From positions 1-26,333 of the forward strand of contig USFD01000044.1 in the NCBI GenBank assembly GCA_900553885.1: a stretch of DNA of 26,333 nucleotides, given 5' to 3'. This document shows, piece after piece, positions 6,120 through 13,415 of this stretch; the first letter of the stretch is position 1; every line of letters starts with the position of its first letter. The notes under the pieces were generated by a model, which worked only from the letters and a program-made list of their open reading frames with translations, did not search any database and had not been told where the DNA came from. The DNA comes from an uncultured Ruminococcus sp. Lineage in GTDB: Bacteria > Bacillota > Clostridia > Lachnospirales > Lachnospiraceae. The position numbers and the translations under genes are program-made.

Positions 6120-7550
6120 ATGAGTGACACAAAAGTAAAAAAAGACAACAGCGAACTGTTTAAGTGGAATGGCAAGCCGTCGGTCGGCCAGGTATTGCCT
6201 CTGGCAGCCCAGCATGTACTGGCTGCAGTAGTGGGATGCGTAACACCGGCAATTCTTGTGGCGAACGCCGCCAACAATGCCGGCGGAAATGTGGATATGG
6301 GACTTCTGATCCAGGTATCTCTGGTATTTGCCGCATTATCCACACTGCTGCAGTTATATGGACAGAAAATTAAACTGGGAAGCGGGCTTCCTGTTATTAT
6401 CGGAGTTAGTTTCGCATATGTTCCCACAATGACGGCGATCGCAGCCCAGGCAAAGAATGTGGATACGATTTTCGGCGCTATGATTATCGGCGGTGTTGTG
6501 GCAATCCTTGTAGGACTGTTTATCCGTCAGATCAGGAAGGTATTTCCGCCTCTGGTTATCGGTACGGTGATCCTGGCAATCGGACTTTCTCTTTACAGCA
6601 CAGCGGTCAACTATATGGCAGGAAACTCTTCCAATACTTATGAAGTGATTGTAGAGCAGCAGGGGAAAACAGAGGCTCTGGTATTCGGTTCCTGGCAGAA
6701 CTGGCTGGTAGCTTTTATTACGCTGATGATTGTTGTTCTTCTGAATCATTACGGAAAAGGACTGTTCAAACTGGCGTCAATCCTGATCGGACTGCTCTGC
6801 GGCTACGTGGTAGCGCTCTGTTTCGGCATGGTGGATTTTTCCGCCCTTTCTTCTGCAGGCTGGTTCCAGGTGCCCATGCCGCTGGCTTTCGGCATGAAGT
6901 TTGATATTTCAGCGATTCTGCCCCTGGCGATTCTGTTCCTTGTAAATTCCATTCAGGCTATGGGAGATTTCTCAGCCACCACAACAGGAGGCATGGACAG
7001 ACTTCCTACAGATGACGAGCTCAACGGCGGGATTATCGGATACGGTGTCAGCAATATGGTAGGCGCGGTATTCGGGTGCCCTCCTACGGCAACATACAGC
7101 CAGAACGTAGGTATTGTCGGATCTACAAGAGTTGTGGCAAGAAGAGTATTTTCCGCAGCGGCAGTAATTCTGCTGATTGCCGGACTGATTCCGAAATTCT
7201 CCGCGCTTCTGAGAACGATCCCCCAGTGTGTGCTGGGCGGCGCGGTTGCATCCGTATTTGCTTCTATCGCAATGACCGGTATCAAGCTGCTGGTAACAGA
7301 AAAACTGACTTACAGAAACACCACAGTGGCAGGACTTTCTATTGCCATCGGTATGGGTGTTTCCTTAAATGAGGGCTGCCTGAATCAGATGACAGAAAGT
7401 ATTCACAGCGCTCTGAATATGAGCATGAGCCTGGAAAGCTTCCAGTCTATTATCAACAATACATTTGCATCTTCTCCGGTGGTGCTGGCAACCATCTTTG
7501 CTGTAATTCTGAACCTGATTCTGCCCAAAGACAAGCCGGACGCCCAGTAG
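6120..7550 (+). CDS. NCS2 (NAT) family nucleobase permease, xanthine/urate type
   Basis: This 476-residue polytopic membrane protein carries the NCS2/NAT hallmarks. These are QHVLAAVVGCVTPAIL in the first segment, the loop NSIQAMGDFSATTTGG near residues 279-294, and the signature QNVGIVGSTR (Q-N-x-G-x4-T-R) near 326-335 after GVSNMVGAVFGCPPTATYS. NCS2 carriers bring xanthine, urate or uracil in with protons or sodium. Its place directly behind ssnA and upstream of a xanthine dehydrogenase argues for a purine substrate. E. coli YgfU (urate) and XanP/XanQ (xanthine) are the nearest functional models, and sequence alone does not choose among them. GGAGGG precedes the start. Confidence 0.92.
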   Translation: MSDTKVKKDNSELFKWNGKPSVGQVLPLAAQHVLAAVVGCVTPAILVANAANNAGGNVDMGLLIQVSLVFAALSTLLQLYGQKIKLGSGLPVIIGVSFAYVPTMTAIAAQAKNVDTIFGAMIIGGVVAILVGLFIRQIRKVFPPLVIGTVILAIGLSLYSTAVNYMAGNSSNTYEVIVEQQGKTEALVFGSWQNWLVAFITLMIVVLLNHYGKGLFKLASILIGLLCGYVVALCFGMVDFSALSSAGWFQVPMPLAFGMKFDISAILPLAILFLVNSIQAMGDFSATTTGGMDRLPTDDELNGGIIGYGVSNMVGAVFGCPPTATYSQNVGIVGSTRVVARRVFSAAAVILLIAGLIPKFSALLRTIPQCVLGGAVASVFASIAMTGIKLLVTEKLTYRNTTVAGLSIAIGMGVSLNEGCLNQMTESIHSALNMSMSLESFQSIINNTFASSPVVLATIFAVILNLILPKDKPDAQ

Positions 7551-7668
7551 GAAGAGGGGATATCCGAAACCGGTTCTGCCCCGGGAAAGCAGGAAAGCGG
7601 AAGCCGGACAGCGCAGAAGACGGCCGGCCGGAAGACGGGCGGGACCGGAATAACAGGAGGAAACAAGC

Positions 7669-10668
7669 ATGAGTGATATTATGAGACCAATGTCATTTGA
7701 ACAGCTGATAAACTGGACATTGACAGAACACAAAAAGCAGGGAACCGTGTTCGGCGAACACCATCCCTATTATGCGGACAGCCGGTATAACAGGACCATC
7801 TTCGGGCGGACGCTGGAGACACCGGTAGGGCCGGCTGCCGGTCCTCATACACAGCTGGCCCAGAATATTGCCGCGGCATATTATACGGGCAGCCGTTTTT
7901 TTGAACTGAAGACAGTGCAGATCATGGACGGAGCAGAGCTTTCCGCATGCGTAAACAAGCCCTGTATCAAGGCGGACGATGAATGCTATAACTGCGAGTG
8001 GTCCACGGAACTTTACGTGCCTCAGGCAATGGAAGAGTACATCAAGGCATGGTTCCTGTGCAAAGTAATGGCAAAAGAATTCGGACTGGGCAGCATGGAC
8101 GGCTTCCAGTTCAATATCAGCGTGGGATACGACCTGGAAGGGATTAAATCGGAGAAGGTAGATACCTTCCTGAATACAATGCAGCATGCACAGGATTCGG
8201 ATATCTTCAGATCCTGCAGAGATTACCTGCTGGCCCGCACCGATCTGTTTGAAAAAGTAACAAAAGAGGATATTGAGAGCATCTCCGGAGAGATCTGCAA
8301 TTCCGTGACCATCTCAACCCTTCACGGATGCCCGCCCCAGGAGATTGAGAAGATCGCCATGTATCTGATCACAGAGAAAGGATTCCACACGTTTATCAAA
8401 TGTAATCCCACTCTGCTGGGCTACGAGTACGCCAGAAAGACCATGGATGATATGGGCTATGACTACGTAGCTTTCGGCGATTTCCATTTTAAAGATGATC
8501 TGCAGTATGAAGACGCAGTTCCTATGCTGGCCAGACTGATGAAAGTCTGCCAGGACAGAGATCTGGAATTCGGCGTAAAGATTACAAATACTTTCCCGGT
8601 GGATGTGAAGCAGAATGAGCTTCCCAGCGAGGAAATGTACATGTCCGGAAAATCTCTGTATCCGCTGTCCATATCTGTGGCGGCGAAGCTGGCGAAGGAT
8701 TTTGAAGGCAGACTGCGTATTTCCTATTCCGGAGGAGCGGATTTCTACAATATTAAAGGCATCGTAGAAGCAGGAATCTGGCCGGTGACAGTGGCGACTA
8801 CGCTGCTGAAACCCGGCGGATATGACAGGATGCGGCAGATGGCGTCGCTTCTTGAAAAAGAGGGGGCGGTATTTCAGGGAGTGGATGCGGACGCGGTGAA
8901 CCGGCTTGTGGAAGAGGCAAAGACGGATCCCCATCATGTAAAGGCAGTGAAGCCGCTTCCGTCCAGAAAGATGAAGAAACAGGTTCCGCTTCTGGACTGT
9001 TTTGTGGCTCCCTGTAAGGAAGGATGTCCGATCCATCAGGACATTCCGGCGTATATTCAGCTTGTGAAGGAAGAAAAATATGAGGAAGCTTTGCAGGTTA
9101 TTACAGAGAAGAATCCCCTTCCGTTTATTACGGGGACGATCTGCGCACATCCCTGTATGAATAAATGTACCCGCAATTTCTATGAGGAATCTGTCTATAT
9201 CCGCGGTATGAAACGGATCGCCGCAGAGAACGGATATGACGCCCTTTTAAGCAGACTTACTGCTTTGCCTGTAACGAAGCGGGGCAAAGCGGCGGTCATC
9301 GGCGGAGGCCCTGCCGGCATGGCTGCGGCATATTTTCTGCGCCGGGCCGGCATGGATACGACTCTGTTTGAAAAGACAGGTGCTCTGGGCGGCGTGGTGC
9401 GCCATGTGATTCCCGAGTTTCGTATATCCGACAGCGCCATAGATAAAGACGCGGCGCTCCTTGAGAAAACAGGCGTAAATATTTATCTGAACAGTGAGAT
9501 TACGGACCTGGATATGCTGAAAAATGCCGGATATACGGCAGTGGTTCTGGCCACAGGAGCGTCTGAGCCGGGCGTGCTCCGCCTGGAGAAAGGAACGCCG
9601 GTAAATGCGCTGGAGTTCCTGGCAGACTTCAAGGAAAAGAACGGCGATCTGGATATCGGCAGAAATGTAGTAATTATCGGCGGCGGAAACACGGCCATGG
9701 ATACGGCCAGGGCGGCGAAACGTACCAGAGGTGTGGAACACGTGTATCTTGTATACAGAAGAACGAAGCGTTACATGCCTGCGGATGAGGAAGAGCTGAT
9801 TATGGCGGTGGACGACGGTGTAGAGTTTATGGAACTGCTTTCTCCGGTGAAGCTGGAAAACGGAAAACTGCTCTGCAAAGTGATGAAACTGGGAGACTAC
9901 GATGCTTCCGGAAGAAGAGGAGTAACGGAAACCGGAGAGGAGAAAGAAATTCCCGCGGATACGGTTATCGCGGCCGTAGGCGAGCGGGTGCCCACAGCCT
10001 TTTATCAGGCCTGCGGCATCAACGTAAACGACAGGGGCCGGGCCATTGTCAATGAGGAGACCTGTGAGACCAGCCGGCCGGATGTATATCTGATCGGCGA
10101 CGGCCTGGGCGGACCGGCTACGGTAGTGGAAGGCATCGGGGATGCTTTGAGAGCCGTACAGGCAATAATCGGAGAAACCCTGGTAAAAGACTGGGAGCCG
10201 GATACAGAAGAAGAGACCATCTACAGCAGAAAAGGAAATCTTTCCGACCAGAGAGACGACAGAGAGGAGAGCAACAGATGTCTGGACTGCTCCGGTATCT
10301 GTGAGAACTGCGTGGAAGTATGTCCCAACAGAGCCAATATTTCTATCCGTGTGCCCGGCATGGAGAAGCACCAGATTATTCATGTGGACTATCTGTGTAA
10401 TGAGTGCGGCAACTGCAGGAGTTTCTGCCCCTATGACAGCGCGCCGTATCTGGACAAATTTACACTGTTCGCAGATGAGAAAGATATGGAAGACAGCAAA
10501 AATCAGGGCTTTGCCGTGCTGGATGCTGCATCTGTGAAGTGTAAAGTCCGTTTCTTCGGAGAAACGTATGTATGGACAAAAGGGGAAGAAACCAGAATTC
10601 CTGACGGGCTGTTAAAGCTTATGGAAACCGTAATCAGCGATTATACTTATCTGCTGAGACAGGAATAA
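7669..10668 (+). CDS. ygfK: YgfK, multidomain flavin/iron-sulfur oxidoreductase
   Basis: This 999-residue protein matches the 'putative selenate reductase YgfK' family (E. coli about 1030). An N-terminal TIM-barrel part resembles dihydroorotate dehydrogenase (GPAAGPHTQLAQNI near residue 52). A glutamate-synthase-small-subunit-like module follows. It has a cysteine cluster CFVAPCKEGCPIHQDIP near 443, FAD loop GGGPAGMAAA near 545, and NAD(P)H loop GGGNTAMDTA near 671. Two ferredoxin-like clusters close it, CLDCSGICENCVEVCP near 870 and CNECGNCRSFCP near 909. It should pass electrons between NAD(P)H and a partner, plausibly the FAD-less xanthine dehydrogenase or another reductive step in purine breakdown. 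The selenate name reflects an old phenotype. AGGAGG lies 8 nt before the start; the 118-bp gap upstream has no gene. Confidence 0.93.
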   Translation: MSDIMRPMSFEQLINWTLTEHKKQGTVFGEHHPYYADSRYNRTIFGRTLETPVGPAAGPHTQLAQNIAAAYYTGSRFFELKTVQIMDGAELSACVNKPCIKADDECYNCEWSTELYVPQAMEEYIKAWFLCKVMAKEFGLGSMDGFQFNISVGYDLEGIKSEKVDTFLNTMQHAQDSDIFRSCRDYLLARTDLFEKVTKEDIESISGEICNSVTISTLHGCPPQEIEKIAMYLITEKGFHTFIKCNPTLLGYEYARKTMDDMGYDYVAFGDFHFKDDLQYEDAVPMLARLMKVCQDRDLEFGVKITNTFPVDVKQNELPSEEMYMSGKSLYPLSISVAAKLAKDFEGRLRISYSGGADFYNIKGIVEAGIWPVTVATTLLKPGGYDRMRQMASLLEKEGAVFQGVDADAVNRLVEEAKTDPHHVKAVKPLPSRKMKKQVPLLDCFVAPCKEGCPIHQDIPAYIQLVKEEKYEEALQVITEKNPLPFITGTICAHPCMNKCTRNFYEESVYIRGMKRIAAENGYDALLSRLTALPVTKRGKAAVIGGGPAGMAAAYFLRRAGMDTTLFEKTGALGGVVRHVIPEFRISDSAIDKDAALLEKTGVNIYLNSEITDLDMLKNAGYTAVVLATGASEPGVLRLEKGTPVNALEFLADFKEKNGDLDIGRNVVIIGGGNTAMDTARAAKRTRGVEHVYLVYRRTKRYMPADEEELIMAVDDGVEFMELLSPVKLENGKLLCKVMKLGDYDASGRRGVTETGEEKEIPADTVIAAVGERVPTAFYQACGINVNDRGRAIVNEETCETSRPDVYLIGDGLGGPATVVEGIGDALRAVQAIIGETLVKDWEPDTEEETIYSRKGNLSDQRDDREESNRCLDCSGICENCVEVCPNRANISIRVPGMEKHQIIHVDYLCNECGNCRSFCPYDSAPYLDKFTLFADEKDMEDSKNQGFAVLDAASVKCKVRFFGETYVWTKGEETRIPDGLLKLMETVISDYTYLLRQE

Positions 10669-10673
10669 AAAGA

Positions 10674-11432
10674 ATGATATATATATACCGAGATCGTAAA
10701 TTATATGAAACGGATTCCCTGCTTCAGGCTGCGGGACTCGCCGGATGGAAACATCCGGTGGTCTCCGCAGTGGGAGCCGGGGGAAAGACCAGCCTGCTCC
10801 GGCATCTGGCTGCAGAGTATGCAGATACAGGACGGGGGGCAGTGGTTACAACAACAACCCATATATTGAGAGAAAACCTGCCCTGGTTTCTTACAGCGCC
10901 CTCCGAAGAGGGGGTGAAGGAGAGACTGAAACAGTGGGGGCAGGCGTGGATCGGGATTCCGGCAGCCGGAGAAAGGCTTGGAAGCGTACCGGAATCCTTT
11001 TTTTCAATAATATACAGTCTGGGTGTGCCGGTACTGATTGAGGCGGACGGAGCCCGAATGCTCCCCCTGAAATGTCCCGGATCAGAAGAGCCGGTGATTC
11101 CCGGAGAAACAACGCATGTGCTTTCCGTCTATGGACTGGATGCAGTCGGACAGCCGATCGGAGAGATCTGTTTCCGGCCGGAACGGGCGGCACAGTTACT
11201 GAAGAAGAAAATAACAGAACCGGTTGCTGCAGAAGACATCGGCAGACTGGCCGCTTCTGCTGAAGCAGGCAGGAAGGGGTGTCCCGGTCATGCAGTATAC
11301 ACGGTTGTTTTAAATAAAGCGGATGGACGGCGCAGAGAAGAAACAGCAGTCCGCATCGGTGCTTTTCTCGAGCAGCATGGTGTCAACCGCGTCATTGTGA
11401 CATCTTTCAGGAGGCCGGAAGAACGAATATGA
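10674..11432 (+). CDS. yqeC: YqeC, putative selenium-dependent Mo cofactor biosynthesis protein
   Basis: This 252-residue protein has a P-loop-like GAGGKTSLLRHLAAEY (residues about 36-51) typical of YqeC, and later motifs LIEADGARMLPLK and VLNKADG that suit a nucleotide-binding fold. YqeC and YqeB co-occur with selenium-dependent molybdenum hydroxylases and are thought to place labile selenium on the Mo cofactor; their chemistry is not proven. It starts 5 nt after ygfK stops, and its stop overlaps the next start by 4 nt (ATGA), so translation is probably coupled. Confidence 0.88.
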   Translation: MIYIYRDRKLYETDSLLQAAGLAGWKHPVVSAVGAGGKTSLLRHLAAEYADTGRGAVVTTTTHILRENLPWFLTAPSEEGVKERLKQWGQAWIGIPAAGERLGSVPESFFSIIYSLGVPVLIEADGARMLPLKCPGSEEPVIPGETTHVLSVYGLDAVGQPIGEICFRPERAAQLLKKKITEPVAAEDIGRLAASAEAGRKGCPGHAVYTVVLNKADGRRREETAVRIGAFLEQHGVNRVIVTSFRRPEERI

Positions 11433-12838
11433 AAATACTGATAAAAGGGGCAGGCGATCTGGCTACGGGAATCGCGGCCCGGCTTTTCCGGGCAGGCCAC
11501 CGGATTCTGATGACAGAGATTCCGGTGCCGCTGACCGTAAGACGTACCGTAGCATTTTCCCGCGCTGTCTATGAGGGCAGAGCGCAGGTGGAAGAGATTG
11601 AGGCGCAGCTTGCAGGCACAGAGAACGAAGCAAAAAGGATTCTGAACAGGGGAGACGTTGCTGTAATGATCGATCCGGACGCTTCCTGCAGAGAATGGTT
11701 CCGGCCGGATGTGATTGTGGATGCCATCCTTGCAAAGAAGAATCTGGGAACCCAGATATCCGACGCTCCGTTCGTAATCGGAGTAGGACCGGGATTTACC
11801 GCAGGCCGGGACTGCAGCTGTGTAGTGGAGACAAAGAGAGGGCATTTCCTTGGCCGGGTAATCTGGAGAGGAGGCGCCATACCGAATACCGGAGTGCCCG
11901 GAGATGTGGGCGGATATACGACAGAACGCCTGCTGCGGGCGTCGGCGGACGGAATCATGGAGCCGAAGGTTCAGATCGGAGACAAGGTGGAAAAAGGGCA
12001 GATTACCGCATTAACGGGAGGTATGCCGGTTTTCGCCCAGATGCCGGGAATCGTGCGGGGACTGCTGCAGGAAGGCGCGGAAGTAAGAAAAGGTCTGAAA
12101 ATCGGTGATATAGATGCCAGGGCACACAGCTCTTACTGCTATACCATATCCGATAAGGCAAGGGCAGTGGGAGGAGCTGTTCTGGAAGCAGTGTCCCTCT
12201 ATGAGAAAATGGCCGGCCGGTATGCATTTGTGACTCTGGCAGCAGGGCTTGGCAGCCGGTTCGGCGGCAATAAGCTGGAGACAGAGATCGGGGAAATTCC
12301 TCTTTATATCCGGGCGCTGAGGCGGATGCAGATTTTCGGAGGATTTCCTTCCTATCTGGTTTCAGCATCGGGGCATATGGCAGAAGAGGCGCTGGATTAC
12401 GGGGTTGTCCCGATAGAAAACCGGGAGCCTGCAAGAGGGATATCCTATTCCCTTAAGCTGGGACTGCAAAGGGCGCTGAAAGACAATCCGGATCTGAAAG
12501 GGGTGCTTTTTTCCGTCTGTGACCAGCCCTGGATAGAGCCGGCTACAATCCAGCAGATCTTTAATACGGCGGCACTGCATCCCGGAAGCATTGTCTGTGC
12601 AGGCTGCGGGGAACAGCGGGGAAATCCGGTGCTCTGGGACAGAGCGTATTTCCTTGAACTGGCCGCCCTGGAAGGAGACAGGGGAGGAAAGCAGATCATG
12701 GAAAAGTACGGAGATAAAGTCCGTGTTGTCCAGGCTGGAGAGAAGGAGCTAAGAGATATCGACGTGAAAGAAGATCTGCCGGGGGCAGAAAGAAGAAATG
12801 AGCGGCGAGGAGATGAGGACTATGGCTCAGAATCGTAA
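11429..12838 (+). CDS. yqeB: YqeB-MocA fusion: selenium-Mo cofactor protein joined to a molybdopterin nucleotidyltransferase
   Basis: This 469-residue protein combines two parts. Residues 1 to about 262 match the YqeB/EF2563 family (IKGAGDLATGIAARLFRAGH at the start, then GVGPGFTAGRDCSCVVETKRGH and IPNTGVPGDVGGYT). Residues about 266-460 are a MobA/MocA-like NTP transferase with an intact signature LAAGLGSRFGGNKL (270-283) and SVCDQPW. MocA adds CMP to molybdopterin to give the cytosine dinucleotide cofactor used by xanthine-dehydrogenase-type enzymes. The fusion suggests selenium insertion and nucleotide addition are physically linked. There is a 4-nt overlap with yqeC upstream and 17 nt with the next gene. 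Confidence 0.88.
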   Translation: MKILIKGAGDLATGIAARLFRAGHRILMTEIPVPLTVRRTVAFSRAVYEGRAQVEEIEAQLAGTENEAKRILNRGDVAVMIDPDASCREWFRPDVIVDAILAKKNLGTQISDAPFVIGVGPGFTAGRDCSCVVETKRGHFLGRVIWRGGAIPNTGVPGDVGGYTTERLLRASADGIMEPKVQIGDKVEKGQITALTGGMPVFAQMPGIVRGLLQEGAEVRKGLKIGDIDARAHSSYCYTISDKARAVGGAVLEAVSLYEKMAGRYAFVTLAAGLGSRFGGNKLETEIGEIPLYIRALRRMQIFGGFPSYLVSASGHMAEEALDYGVVPIENREPARGISYSLKLGLQRALKDNPDLKGVLFSVCDQPWIEPATIQQIFNTAALHPGSIVCAGCGEQRGNPVLWDRAYFLELAALEGDRGGKQIMEKYGDKVRVVQAGEKELRDIDVKEDLPGAERRNERRGDEDYGSES

Positions 12839-13403
12839 GAAAAAAACAGCGGTTGTTCAGTGTGCCGGAGGGTGCCGTGCAGGTTCCCGGGTACGGGGAG
12901 GAATGAATACAGACACTGAGAACCTGCTGTACAGGAACTGTGCAGATGCGGCTTTACAGCTTGCGGAAGATCTTTCCCTGTGCCGCTGGGGCTGCCTGGG
13001 CCTGGGAAGCTGTGTGGAGGCGTGCCGGCAAAAGGCTGTCTTTATAAACAGCAGCGGAACGGCTGAGATTGACCGGAGCAGATGCGTGGGCTGCGGACTG
13101 TGTGTGAAGGCCTGCCCGCGGCATCTGATCCGCCTGACAAGGCCGGAATATCATATATATCCGGCCTGTATCAGTGAAGATTCCGGCCCGGAGACAAAAG
13201 AAAAATGCACCGGGGGCTGTATTTCCTGTGGAATCTGTGTAAAAAACTGCCCGGTGAACGCGGTACGGCTGGAGAAGAATCATGCGGTAATTGATGAAGA
13301 GAAATGCATTTCCTGCGGTATGTGCGCGGTAAAATGTCCCAGAGGAGTGATCCGGGATTATGATGGTATTTTTGTAGCGGGAAGTTCCCTGGGAAAAGTG
13401 TGA
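12822..13403 (+). CDS. RnfB-like 4Fe-4S electron-transfer protein
   Basis: This cysteine-rich protein is 193 residues from the start chosen here. An RnfB-like N-terminal cluster region (VVQCAGGCRAG, then CRWGCLGLGSCVEAC) precedes ferredoxin-type motifs CVGCGLCVKACP, CISCGICVKNCP and CISCGMCAVKCP. Three or four 4Fe-4S clusters are expected. No membrane segment is seen, so it is probably a soluble carrier. It ends 12 nt before the xanthine dehydrogenase gene, which lacks an FAD domain, so it likely carries that enzyme's electrons. I prefer ATG 12822, which has AGGAG about 9 nt upstream; ATG 12798 in the same frame is possible and would add eight residues. Confidence 0.85.
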   Translation: MAQNRKKKTAVVQCAGGCRAGSRVRGGMNTDTENLLYRNCADAALQLAEDLSLCRWGCLGLGSCVEACRQKAVFINSSGTAEIDRSRCVGCGLCVKACPRHLIRLTRPEYHIYPACISEDSGPETKEKCTGGCISCGICVKNCPVNAVRLEKNHAVIDEEKCISCGMCAVKCPRGVIRDYDGIFVAGSSLGKV

Positions 13404-13415
13404 CAGGAGGCGTCA

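Noticed and set aside
5219..6427. Long open frame on the minus strand opposite ssnA and the permease (402 codons)
   Set aside because: It spans two real plus-strand genes and their gap, with low-complexity His/Ile-rich translation; codon bias of the true genes explains it.
12798..12821. Upstream start for the 4Fe-4S protein
   Set aside because: The eight extra residues lack a good ribosome site, while ATG 12822 has AGGAG at proper distance. Kept only as an alternative.
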